Assembly (NCBI GenBank): GCA_964019165.1
Contig: OZ025282.1
Span: forward strand, 4,401,131-4,465,130
DNA from: Mastigias papua
Lineage: Eukaryota > Cnidaria > Scyphozoa > Rhizostomeae > Mastigiidae
Reading direction: 5' to 3'
DNA: 64,000 bases
The notes under the pieces are model-generated. The model did no database searches and had not been told where the DNA came from. It saw nothing but the letters and a program-made list of their open reading frames with translations. This document shows positions 44,795 to 54,600 of this stretch, piece by piece. Each line of letters begins with the position of its first letter. Position 1 is the stretch's first letter. A program made the translations under genes and the position numbers.

Positions 44795-46080
44795 TCAAAA
44801 ATGACCAAATTTGAAATTGATTGATTTTGATTGCAGATTGAAAAGTGATGAAAATGAGGCATTTTTGGCCAAAAAGTAAGGATATAGCCTTGGTATTTTG
44901 CTCAAAAATGACCAAATTTGAAATTGATTGACTTTGATTGCAGATTGACAAGAGATGACAATGAGGCAGTTTTGGCCAAAAAGTAAGGCTATAGCCTTGG
45001 TATTTTGCTCAAAACTGACCAAATTTGAAATTGATTGATTTTGATTGCAGATTGAAAAGTGATGAAAATGAGGCATTTTTGGCCGAAAAGTAAGGCTATA
45101 GCCTTGGTATTTTGCTCAAAAATGACCAAATTTGAAATTGATTGATTTTGATTGCAAATTAAAAAATTGATGAGATTGAGGCAGGTTTGGCCAGAAAGTA
45201 AGGCCATAGCCTTGGTATTTTGCTCAAGAATGACCAAATTTGAAATTGATTGATTTTGATTGCAGATTAAACAATTGATGAGAATGAGCATTTTTGGCCA
45301 AAAAGTAAGGCTATAGCCTTGGTATTTTGCTCAAAAATGACCAAATTTGAAATTGTTTGATTTTGATTGCAGATTGAAAAGTGATGAAAATTAGGGAGTT
45401 TTGGCCAAAAAGTAAGGCTATAGCCTTGGTATTTTGCTCAAAAATGACCAAATTTGAAATTGATTGATTTTGATTGCAGATTGAAAAGTGATGAAAATGA
45501 GGCATTTTTGGCCAAAAAGTAAGGATATAGCCTTGGTATTTTGCTCAAAAATGACCAAATTTGAAATTGATTGACTTTGATTGCAGATTGACAAGAGATG
45601 ACAATGAGGCAGTTTTGGCCAAAAAGTAAGGCTATAGCCTTGGTATTTTGCTCAAAACTGACCAAATTTGAAATTGATTGATTTTGATTGCAGATTGAAA
45701 AGTGATGAAAATGAGGCATTTTTGGCCGAAAAGTAAGGCTATAGCCTTGGTATTTTGCTCAAAAATGACCAAATTTGAAATTGATTGATTTTGATTGCAA
45801 ATTAAAAAATTGATGAGATTGAGGCAGGTTTGGCCAGAAAGTAAGGCCATAGCCTTGGTATTTTGCTCAAGAATGACCAAATTTGAAATTGATTGATTTT
45901 GATTGCAGATTAAACAATTGATGAGAATGAGCATTTTTGGCCAAAAAGTAAGGCTATAGCCTTGGTATTTTGCTCAAAAATGACCAAATTTGAAATTGTT
46001 TGATTTTGATTGCAGATTGAAAAGTGATGAAAATTAGGGAGTTTTGGCCAAAAAGTAAGGCTATAGCCTTGGTATTTTGC
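44795..46080. repeat. 643-bp tandem duplication of six satellite monomers
   Basis: Bases 44795-45437 and 45438-46080 repeat with an offset of 643 bp. The shared rare variant GACTTTGATTGCAGATTGAC is found near 44930 and 45573. They are near-identical, indicating a recent event. Confidence 0.8.
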
Positions 46081-46792
46081 TCAAAAATGACCAAATTTGA
46101 AATTGATTGATTTTGATTGCAGATTGAAAAGTGATGAAAATGAGGCAGTTGTGGTCGAAAAGTAAGGCTATAGCCTTGGTATTTTGCTCAAAAATGACCA
46201 AATTTGAAATTGATTGATTTTGATTGCAGATTGAAAAGTGATGAAAATGAGGCAGTTGTGGTCGAAAAGTAAGGCTATAGCCTTGGTATTTTGCTCAAAA
46301 ATTACCAAATTTTAAATTGATTGATTTTGATTGCAGATTGAAAAGAGATGACAATGAGGCAGTTTTGGCCAAAAAGTAAGGCTATAGCCTTGGTATTTTG
46401 CTCAAAAATGACCAAATTTGAAATTGATTGATTTTGATTGCAAATTAAAAAATTGATGAGATTGAGGCAGTTTTGGCCAGAAAGTAAGGCCATAGCCTTG
46501 GTATTTTGCTCAAAAATGACCAAATTTGAAATTGATTGATGTTGATTGCAGATTGAAAAGTGATGACAATGAGGCATTTTTGGCCAAAAAGTAAGGCTAT
46601 AGCCTTGGTATTTTGCTCAAAAATGACCAAATTTGAAATTGATTGATTTTGATTGCAGATTGAAAAGTGATGAAAATGAGGCAGTTTTGGCCAAAAAGTA
46701 AGGATATAGCCTTGGTATTTTGCTCAAAAATGACCAAATTTGAAATTGATTGATTTTGATTGCAGATTGAAAAGAGATGACAATGAGGCAGT

Positions 46793-46796
46793 TTTG
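46793..46796. other. Left target-site duplication TTTG
   Basis: TTTG precedes the 5' LTR and TTTG follows the 3' LTR at 51674-51677. Removing the element and one copy restores the normal satellite sequence GCAGTTTTGGCC. A 4-bp duplication is within the range of Ty3-type integrases. Confidence 0.92.
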
Positions 46797-46946
46797 TGTA
46801 GGAGTAGCCCCCGTTCTCGCGATCATTATCATTACGTAATACTTTATGTATATATTTGTCCTTAAATATACAATTGCTCATTCTGAGATAGTTCTCAATC
46901 GAGTAACAAATAGAAGTATTCTCATTGAGTTTCGACTGTGGTTACA
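46797..46946 (+). repeat. 5' LTR (150 bp)
   Basis: Identical to 51524-51673. It has TATATATTT at 46849-46857. A start of transcription about 31 bp downstream, at 46880, would make U3 about 83 bp and R-U5 about 67 bp. The predicted transcript start ATTCTGAGATAGT is the exact complement of the sequence just after the LTR. Confidence 0.96.
46849..46857 (+). promoter_or_regulatory. Probable TATA box of the LTR promoter
   Basis: TATATATTT lies 31 bp upstream of 46880, the base where the self-complementary 13-mer begins. A second A/T-rich stretch, TTAAATATA at 46863-46871, is a less well spaced alternative. Confidence 0.5.
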
Positions 46947-46948
46947 TT

Positions 46949-46961
46949 ACTATCTCAGAAT
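46949..46961 (+). promoter_or_regulatory. Putative self-priming primer-binding site
   Basis: ACTATCTCAGAAT, two bases after the 5' LTR, is the perfect 13-nt reverse complement of ATTCTGAGATAGT at 46880-46892 in the LTR. In Tf1 of fission yeast and its relatives the 5' end of the RNA folds back to such a site and serves as primer. No TGG-initiated match to a common tRNA 3' end is seen at this place. The role here is inferred. Confidence 0.6.
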
Positions 46962-46976
46962 CAATCAAAATATGAA

Positions 46977-49900
46977 ATGGATGGAAAAGTGTACGTATTC
47001 AGCGGCGATGGTGATATTTCAGAATTTATAACTAAGGTAGAATTATACTCAGCATTAAAAGAGTATGACGACGAGAAACGTGCACAGAATCTTGCGAGTA
47101 GGTTGGAAGGGCCCGCATTCGATGTATACCTACGATTGGATCAAGAGGATAGAAAAAATATAAACAAACTGAAAGATGAGCTACTGAAAGAATTTGAAAG
47201 CGGAAGGTGTAATAGAGAAGAAGCAGTATGTACTCTAACAAATCGATATAGAAAACAAGGGGAATCAGCCCATACTTACGCCTACAAAATAAAGGAGCTC
47301 GTAAACTTAGCCTATCCTGATTTTGAAAATGCCGCTAAATCAACGTTGGCGAAGGATCAGTTTGTTCGGGGGTTGCACGTTGACATGCAAATGGCTTTAA
47401 AATGCATGGATAACTTCAAAGATTATGACATAAATGCCCTTGCAGATCATATTGTTCGTTTGGAAATTGCAGGGATTAAATCAAATTACCGCGGATGTTC
47501 TTCGGGTAGTCTGGATAGTGTCAACGCAACTGGGACTTCTATGCAAGATAGCATTGTGAGTTCGATCGTGGTCAAGGTTGTTGACAAATTGGCAAATCTA
47601 ACATTGCATCAGGAAGCCGGGGGTAACGCAACAAGCGAAAGAAATCGTAGCCCTCCTTCCCAGCAGCTAAAGTGTTGGTGTTGCAAGAGTTTCAAACATT
47701 TGATTAGAAATTGCCCGAATCGCTTTTGCAAAGCTTGTGGTCAACAAGGCCATGATAGTAAGGATAACATATGCCCTAAATATCAATGGTTAACTATTTG
47801 TAACTCCACTGTTGATACTGTATCTAGTTCGGTTGTTATTGCAGCAAAACTTCATAATTTAAATACGCATGTGATGCTTGATACAGGATCTGGAACATCT
47901 GTTATTGACTTAGGAACACTTCAAAAAATAGGATTAGACAAATGCATTGATAAATCGTCTGCAAAGTCTTTGATTAATGCTTCAGGGGATCAAATGAAAA
48001 TACTTGGATCAGTTTTTATACCCGTTACTATTCCAGGCAGCCGACCTCAAGACCAAGCTTTCCAGGTCCTTGACTCTGTTACGTATTCAAATATTTTACT
48101 GGGTAGAGATTTTATGCGAAAATTCGGCACAGTGAGATTTGATTTCAAAGACAATCGAATTCAATTAGGCAAGTTATCTATAGCAGGACTATCGACCTCA
48201 AGTTACAATGTTAGATTATGTGAAAGTTCCATCGTTCCCGCACGTTCTGAGAAAATACTCTTAGTTAAATGTTCGACTTTTAATTCATTACTTGAAGGAG
48301 ATTTTGAACCAAATATTGTTCCAAATGTTAGAGGTCTTTATGCTACCAGATCCCGTATTATACCTAACATAGACGGGGTATTTCCTATTTCAGTTCTAAA
48401 TGTTACCGAGTCAGACATTCACATCCATTCTAGGAAGATAATGGGCTCTATAAATGCGACAAATGAGTCAGTAAAGGAACTATCTAGGAGTAATCACGAA
48501 ATTGTTGACATGGACAACTTTACTATTAGTGATCGGCTATCACCTGAAGAAAGAGATCGGATAAAGTCTTTACTTACTGATTACAAGGAAGTTTTTGCTA
48601 GGAACCCGAAAAGTCCTAAAAGAACCCAGATTTTAGAACACCGTATTATTACTAATGATGCTTTGCCAGTGTACCATAAACCAAGACGGGTTCCGGTTAC
48701 ATGGGAACAAGACATAGATACTCAGGTATCCGAAATGCTTTCTAACGGTATTATTCGACCTTCCTATTCGCCATGGAATGCTCCAGTTATGCTTGTTAAG
48801 AAAAAGGACAACAGCACTCGTTTTGTGTGTGATTTTCGTGGTGTTAACGAGGTTACTAAGAGGGATACGTATCCTTTGCCCCATATTAAAGATGTGATTG
48901 ACAAGATGGCAGGGTCAAAATATTGGTCTACATTGGATGCTGCATCAGCTTATTGGTCAATTCCGTTGTCCGAATCTGATAAGGAGAAAACAGCATTTGC
49001 AGTCCCTCGTGGAAAGTTTGAGTTTAACGTAATGCCATTTGGCCTCTCAAACTCTGGTGCTACATATCAACGAATGATGGATATATGTTTATCAGGGCTA
49101 CGGACTGATAAGGTACTTTCGTATATGGACGATATTGTAATTTTTAGTAAGACATTCGATGAACATATTCGTGACTTAAAGTCAGTGTTTGAATGTTTAC
49201 ACACGGCGGATGTAACACTTAAGGCATCTAAATGTATTTTTGCTGCAGAAAAGGTTGAATTCTTGGGCTTTGAGCTTTCCGTAGAGGGCATTAAGCCTCA
49301 AGCACGTTTAACAAATGCCATCAACGACTTGCCAAGTCCAGGTTCAAAGAAAGACTTGAGAAGATTTTTAGGGATGGCTGGGTTTTATCGTGCGTTTATT
49401 AAAGATTTTGCAGCCCTCAGCCAGCCACTTAATCGCCTTACAGGTGACAATGTGCCGTTTGTGTGGGACTCTCGTTGTGACTCTGCTTTTCAGAAAATAA
49501 AGCAATACTTACTTTGTAAACCGGTCTTAGCTTTTCCTAAGCTCAATGAACCATTTGTTGTGGAAGTTGACGCTAGTGACTATGCAGCAGGTGGAGTCCT
49601 GTCTCAAAAAGGTGATGATAATGTCTTGCATCCAATTGCATACTTTTCAACGTCGTTTACAGGTTCCCAACGCAATTGGGCTCCCATTACGAAGGAGGCC
49701 TTCGCATTAGTACTTGCCGTGCGACATTGGCATATATATTTAATTGGCGCGGAATTTATACTACGATCGGATCATAATCCATTAGTTTATATTAGAAAAC
49801 AGAAGGACCCTCGTGGGAAATTTGGACGCTGGATTGCGGAATTAGAAGAATATCGTTACACTGTAGAGTATATACCCGGTAAGAATAATGTTAAGGCGGA

Positions 49901-51512
49901 TTTTTTATCGCGTAATCAGGCTGCACATGAACAGCAACCACAATCATCTTTTGAAGACAAAATATATGCTACGATGATGGATAACTCTGATTTTGTTGAA
50001 CAGTTAAAATACGAACAGGGTACTGATCCTTTGATAAGCGCAACAACGAGGCTGATAAAAAATGGAGAAAGCATTACTGCAGGTAGATTGAAACGTGTCA
50101 AATATCAACTTCGAATAGAAAATGACCTTCTTACAAAATCGGGCCGACCCCTTGTGCCAGCATCGATGAGGAAGTTTGTTGTTAGTAAAATTCATAATAC
50201 TACTCATGTGGGAACAGATAAAACTTATGCCATTTTGAAAAACCGTTTCTTTTGGCCTAATATGTATGGATTTGTACGAAATTTTATATCACAGTGCTCG
50301 ATCTGTCAGCAAACGAAATGCCATTCACGCCCTCCCAAAGCCCCTCTTGTTCCATTGGCAGTACCAGATGCACCAATGCATTTTATTTCGATTGATATTG
50401 CATTTATGCCTAAGGATCATCATGGCTTCCAGTACTTTCTACTTATAGGGGACATATTCTCAAAATATATTACTACGGTACCGCTTAAAGACCAGACAGC
50501 TTCAACTATTGTGAATGCTTTATTATCACATTGGGTCTATATTCATGGAACACCATATTACATACTCAGTGATCAAGGATCTAACGTGGATGGTGATACT
50601 ATACGAGAAATATGTAATGTTTTGGGTATCGAAAAGCGTCGTTCTTCTGCATACCATTCGCAAGGAAATGGATTCGCGGAACGAAATATTCGTAGTGTTA
50701 AAGATATTTTACGATCGGTCATATTATCACGCAAGTTACCACAGCATAAGTGGAGATCCCTTCTTCCGGAACTAACGTTCGCTTTAAACACAAGTGAAAG
50801 CAAAGCAACAAAATGTAGTCCGTACTATGTGGTTTTTGGTAGATCTGCTCGACTACCGATTGACGTCTTATTTTGTGATAAGGAACCTTCTGTAGGTGAT
50901 TCTAATACCCCGCTGACTTATGCTCAAGAGCGTCAATTGATTTTAAGAGATGTTTTTGATGTTGTTTTTAATAATTTACAAATTAGCAAACTCAAAATGC
51001 AAGCCCAATACAACGAAAATCTTCGATTTCTCAATCATCAAGAAGGAGAGAAAGTATGGTTAAAAGTAAAGTTTTACAAGACTGGAGAAAACCGTAAATT
51101 AGCGCCGAGATATAGTGGTCCCTGGACTATAGTACGAAAACTTCCTAATGGAGTAAACTTTGAAATTAATAACTCGCGCACATCAGAAACGAAGATTGTC
51201 CACCATGATAGATTGTTACCATTTAAATCAGGTACAAATGAAGATAATGAAGAAAATGAATTTGATACAGTGCGAAATCAAACCGATAATGATGTCAAGA
51301 AATTCGGGGAAAATCACCCCCCGGATGCAATGACAAGTAGTTCGTCTGAAGATGAAGAAAGTAGTGCAAGTAGTGATACGACAGATGACGTTGTATCGGA
51401 TGTAGAAGATTCAGACTCTGATTATGCAACGCCTCCTAGACAATATCCTCAAAGAATGAGGCGACCCAGACAATTTTACGGTGATATACCTTGGGACGCT
51501 ATTAGACTATAG
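46977..51512 (+). CDS. Gag-pol polyprotein of Ty3-type retrotransposon (1511 aa, intact)
   Basis: One frame encodes all proteins for reverse transcription and integration, without a frameshift. Start: the ATG at 46977 (MDGKVYVFSG); the frame opens 13 codons earlier, in the LTR, without an ATG. Residues 1-200 are gag capsid-like. Zinc knuckle 1 is C233-C246 (CX2CX4HX4C). Knuckle 2 is C251-C266 with a longer last spacing (X6). Protease has DTGSG at 302 and LLGRDF later. RT has YMDD at 716-719. RNase H starts at D865 (VEVDASD), with KEAFAL and SDHNPL. Integrase has HX3H at 1073, CX2C at 1107, D1140, D1199 and E1235 (exact DDX35E). A GPY/F-like module reads GPW at 1381-1383. The C-terminal tail is Ser/Asp/Glu-rich, and no chromodomain is recognisable. 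The stop TAG is at the start of the polypurine tract. Confidence 0.98.
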   Translation: MDGKVYVFSGDGDISEFITKVELYSALKEYDDEKRAQNLASRLEGPAFDVYLRLDQEDRKNINKLKDELLKEFESGRCNREEAVCTLTNRYRKQGESAHTYAYKIKELVNLAYPDFENAAKSTLAKDQFVRGLHVDMQMALKCMDNFKDYDINALADHIVRLEIAGIKSNYRGCSSGSLDSVNATGTSMQDSIVSSIVVKVVDKLANLTLHQEAGGNATSERNRSPPSQQLKCWCCKSFKHLIRNCPNRFCKACGQQGHDSKDNICPKYQWLTICNSTVDTVSSSVVIAAKLHNLNTHVMLDTGSGTSVIDLGTLQKIGLDKCIDKSSAKSLINASGDQMKILGSVFIPVTIPGSRPQDQAFQVLDSVTYSNILLGRDFMRKFGTVRFDFKDNRIQLGKLSIAGLSTSSYNVRLCESSIVPARSEKILLVKCSTFNSLLEGDFEPNIVPNVRGLYATRSRIIPNIDGVFPISVLNVTESDIHIHSRKIMGSINATNESVKELSRSNHEIVDMDNFTISDRLSPEERDRIKSLLTDYKEVFARNPKSPKRTQILEHRIITNDALPVYHKPRRVPVTWEQDIDTQVSEMLSNGIIRPSYSPWNAPVMLVKKKDNSTRFVCDFRGVNEVTKRDTYPLPHIKDVIDKMAGSKYWSTLDAASAYWSIPLSESDKEKTAFAVPRGKFEFNVMPFGLSNSGATYQRMMDICLSGLRTDKVLSYMDDIVIFSKTFDEHIRDLKSVFECLHTADVTLKASKCIFAAEKVEFLGFELSVEGIKPQARLTNAINDLPSPGSKKDLRRFLGMAGFYRAFIKDFAALSQPLNRLTGDNVPFVWDSRCDSAFQKIKQYLLCKPVLAFPKLNEPFVVEVDASDYAAGGVLSQKGDDNVLHPIAYFSTSFTGSQRNWAPITKEAFALVLAVRHWHIYLIGAEFILRSDHNPLVYIRKQKDPRGKFGRWIAELEEYRYTVEYIPGKNNVKADFLSRNQAAHEQQPQSSFEDKIYATMMDNSDFVEQLKYEQGTDPLISATTRLIKNGESITAGRLKRVKYQLRIENDLLTKSGRPLVPASMRKFVVSKIHNTTHVGTDKTYAILKNRFFWPNMYGFVRNFISQCSICQQTKCHSRPPKAPLVPLAVPDAPMHFISIDIAFMPKDHHGFQYFLLIGDIFSKYITTVPLKDQTASTIVNALLSHWVYIHGTPYYILSDQGSNVDGDTIREICNVLGIEKRRSSAYHSQGNGFAERNIRSVKDILRSVILSRKLPQHKWRSLLPELTFALNTSESKATKCSPYYVVFGRSARLPIDVLFCDKEPSVGDSNTPLTYAQERQLILRDVFDVVFNNLQISKLKMQAQYNENLRFLNHQEGEKVWLKVKFYKTGENRKLAPRYSGPWTIVRKLPNGVNFEINNSRTSETKIVHHDRLLPFKSGTNEDNEENEFDTVRNQTDNDVKKFGENHPPDAMTSSSSEDEESSASSDTTDDVVSDVEDSDSDYATPPRQYPQRMRRPRQFYGDIPWDAIRL

Positions 51513-51523
51513 GGAGGGGGAAA
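51511..51523 (+). promoter_or_regulatory. Polypurine tract
   Basis: AGGGAGGGGGAAA lies directly before the 3' LTR and primes plus-strand synthesis in LTR elements. Its first two bases overlap the stop codon of gag-pol. Confidence 0.92.
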
Positions 51524-51673
51524 TGTAGGAGTAGCCCCCGTTCTCGCGATCATTATCATTACGTAATACTTTATGTATATATTTGTCCTTAAATATACAA
51601 TTGCTCATTCTGAGATAGTTCTCAATCGAGTAACAAATAGAAGTATTCTCATTGAGTTTCGACTGTGGTTACA
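51524..51673 (+). repeat. 3' LTR (150 bp)
   Basis: Base-for-base identical to the 5' LTR by eye. It is followed by the second TTTG and then by ordinary satellite (GGCCAAAAAGTAAGG). No AATAAA is visible after the predicted R start at 51607. Confidence 0.96.
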
Positions 51674-54600
51674 TTTGGCCAAAAAGTAAGGCTATAGCCT
51701 TGGTATTTTGCTCAAAAATGACCAAATTTGAAATTGATTGATTTTGATTGCAGATTAAACAATTGATGAGAATGAGGCGTTTTTGGCCAAAAAGTAAGGA
51801 TATATTCTTGGTATTTTGCTCAAAACTGACCAAGTTTGAAATTGATTGATTTTGATTGCAGATTGAAAAGTGATGACAATTAGGGAGTTGTGGCCAAAAA
51901 GTAAGGCTATAGCCTTGGTATTTTGCTCAAAAATGACCAAATTTGAAATTGTTTGATTTTGATTGCAGATTGAAAAGAGATGACAATGAGGCAGTTTTGG
52001 CCAAAAAGTAAGGCTATAGCCTTGGTATTTTGCTCAAAAATGACCAAATTTGAAATTGATTGATTTTGATTGCAAATTAAAAAATTGATGAGATTGAGGC
52101 AGTTTTGGCCAGAAAGTAAGGCCATAGCCTTGGTATTTTGCTCAAAAATGACCAAATTTGAAATTGATTGATGTTGATTGCAGATTGAAAAGTGATGACA
52201 ATGAGGCATATTTGGCCAAAAAGTAAGGCTATAGCTTTGGTATTTTGCTCAAAAATGACCAAATTTGAAATTGATTGATTTTGATTGCAGATTGAAAAGT
52301 GATGAAAATGAGGCATTTTTGGCCAAAAAGTAAGGATATAGCCTTGGTATTTTGCTCAAAAATGACCAAATTTGAAATTGATTGATTTTGATTGCAGATT
52401 GAAAAGAGATGACAATGAGGCAGTTTTGGCCAAAAAGTAAGGCTATAGCCTTGGTATTTTGCTCAAAAATGACCAAATTTGAAATTGATTGATTTTGATT
52501 GCAGATTAAACAATTGATGAGAATGAGGCATTTTTGGCCAAAAAGTAAGGCTATAGCCTTGGTATTTTCGTCAAAAATGACCAAATTTGAAATTGTTTGA
52601 TTTTGATTGCAGATTGAAAAGTGATGACAATTAGGGAGTTTTGGCCAAAAAGTAAGGCTATAGCCTTGGTATTTTCGTCAAAAATGACCAAATTTGAAGT
52701 TGATTGATTTTGATTGCAGATTGCAAAGTGATGAGAATAAGGCATTTTTGGCCAAAAAGTAAGGCTATAGCCTTGGTATTTTGCTCAAAAATGACCAAAT
52801 TTGAAATTGATTGATTTTGATTGCAGATTGAAATGTGATGAAAATGAGGCATTTTTGGCCAAAAAGTAAGGCTATAGCCTTGGTATTTTGCTCAAAACTG
52901 ACCAAATTTGAAATTGTTTGATTTTGATTGCAGATTGAAAAGTGATGACAATTAGGGAGTTTTGGCCAAAAAGTAAGGCTATAGCCTTGGTATTTTCGTC
53001 AAAAATGACCAAATTTGAAATTGATTGATTTTGATTGCAGATTGAAAAGTGATGAAAATGAGGCAGTTTTGGCCAAAACAGTGAGGTTATAGCCTTGGTA
53101 TTTTGCTCAAAAATGACCAAATTTGAGATTGATTGATTTTGATTGCAGATTGAAAAGAGATGACAATGAGGCAGTTTTGGCCAAAAAGTAAGGCTATAGC
53201 CTTGGTATTTTGCTCAAAAATGACCAAATTTGAAATTGATTGATTTTGATTGCAAATTAAAAAATTGATGAGATTGAGGAAGGTTTGGCCAGAAAGTAAG
53301 GCCATAGCCTTGGTATTTTGCTCAAAAATGACCAAATTTGAAATTGATTGATGTTGATTGCAGATTGAAAAGTGATGACAATGAGGCATATTTGGCCAAA
53401 AAGTAAGGCTATAGCTTTGGTATTTTGCTCAAAAATGACCAAATTTGAAATTGATTGATTTTGATTGCAGATTGAAAAGTGATGAAAATGAGGCATTTTT
53501 GGCCAAAAAGTAACGATATAGCCTTGGTATTTTGCTCAAAAATGACCAAATTTGAAATTGATTGATTTTGATTGCAGATTGAAAAGAGATGACAATGAGG
53601 CAGTTTTGGCCAAAAAGTAAGGCCATAGCCTTGGTATTTTGCTCAAAAATGACCAAATTTGAAATTGATTGATTTTGATTGCAGATTAAACAATTGATGA
53701 GAATGAGGCATTTTTGGCCAAAAAGTAAGGCTATAGCCTTGGTATTTTGCTCAAAAATGACCAAATTTGAAATTGTTTGATTTTGATTGCAGATTGAAAA
53801 CTGATGACAATTAGGGAGTTTTGGCCAAAAAGTAAGGCTATAGCCTTGGTATTTTCGTCAAAAATGACCAAATTTGAAATTGATTGCTGTTGATTGCAGA
53901 TTGAAAAGTGATGAAAATGAGGCATTTTTGGCCAAAAAGTAAGGCTATAGCCTTGGTATTTTGCTCAAAAATGACCAAATTTGAAATTGATTGATTTTGA
54001 TTGCAGATTGAAAAGTGATGAATATGAGGCATTTTTGGCCAAAAAGTAAGGCTATAGCCTTGGTATTTTGCTCAAAAATGACCAAATTTGAAATTGTTTG
54101 ATGTTGATTGCAGATTGAAAAGTGATGAAAATGAGGCCTTTTTGGCCAAAAAGTAAGGCTATAGCCTTGGTATTTTGCTCAAAAATGACCAAATTTGAAA
54201 TTGATTGATTTTGATTGCAGATTGAAAAGTGATGAAAATGAGGCAGTTTTGGCCAAAAAAGTAAGGTTATAGCCTTGGTATTTTGCTCAAAAATGACCAA
54301 ATTTGAGATTGATTGATTTTGATTGCAGATTGAAAAGAGATGACAATGAGGCAGTTTTGGCCAAAAAGTAAGGCTATAGCCTTGGTATATTGCTCAAAAA
54401 AAACCAAATTTGAAATTGATTGATTTTGATTGCAAATTAAAAAATTGATGAGATTGAGGCAGGTTTGGCCAGAAAGTAAGGCCATAGCCTTGGTATTTTG
54501 CTCAAAAATGACCAAATTTGAAATTGATTGATGTTGATTGCAGATTGAAAAGTGATGAGAATTAGGGAGTTTTGGCCAAAAAGTAAGGCTATAGCCTTGG

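Larger units (their letters stand above)
21446..46796. repeat. 107-bp satellite array, left block
   Basis: Contiguous head-to-tail monomers of 107 bp (about 68% A+T), around 237 copies by length. 108-bp variants carry AAATTAAAAAATTGATGAG or AGATTAAACAATTGATGAG in place of AGATTGAAAAGTGATGA. Each consensus monomer holds TTTTTGGCCAAAAA and AAGGCTATAGCCTT, both perfect 14-bp palindromes only 2 bp apart, plus CAAATTTG. The first monomers at 21446-21570 are the most diverged, as expected at an array edge. There are no spacers between units, so it is not a CRISPR array. The short minus-strand frames through it are periodic artefacts. Confidence 0.99.
46797..51673 (+). mobile_element. Complete Ty3-type LTR retrotransposon inserted in the satellite
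   Basis: 4877 bp with identical 150-bp LTRs beginning TGTAGG and ending GTTACA, a single intact gag-pol frame, a polypurine tract and a 4-bp target duplication. Domain order PR-RT-RNaseH-IN places it in the Ty3 (Metaviridae) group and excludes the copia order. Identical LTRs and an unbroken frame mean a very recent insertion. No env frame follows pol. The GC and codon use of the element differ from the surrounding 32% GC satellite. Confidence 0.98.

Noticed and set aside
21477..46881. Scores of overlapping minus-strand frames of 61-201 codons as a protein family
   Set aside because: They repeat with the satellite period, overlap each other in different frames, and arise only because the monomer lacks stops in several frames.
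46938..46955. tRNA primer-binding site beginning TGG at the LTR end
   Set aside because: TGGTTACATTACTATCTC does not resemble the tRNA 3' ends commonly used by Ty3 elements, and the self-complementary 13-mer explains the site better.
46938..46976. GTG start for gag-pol inside the LTR
   Set aside because: The first ATG, at 46977, gives a natural gag start; the upstream codons overlap the LTR end and the putative primer site.
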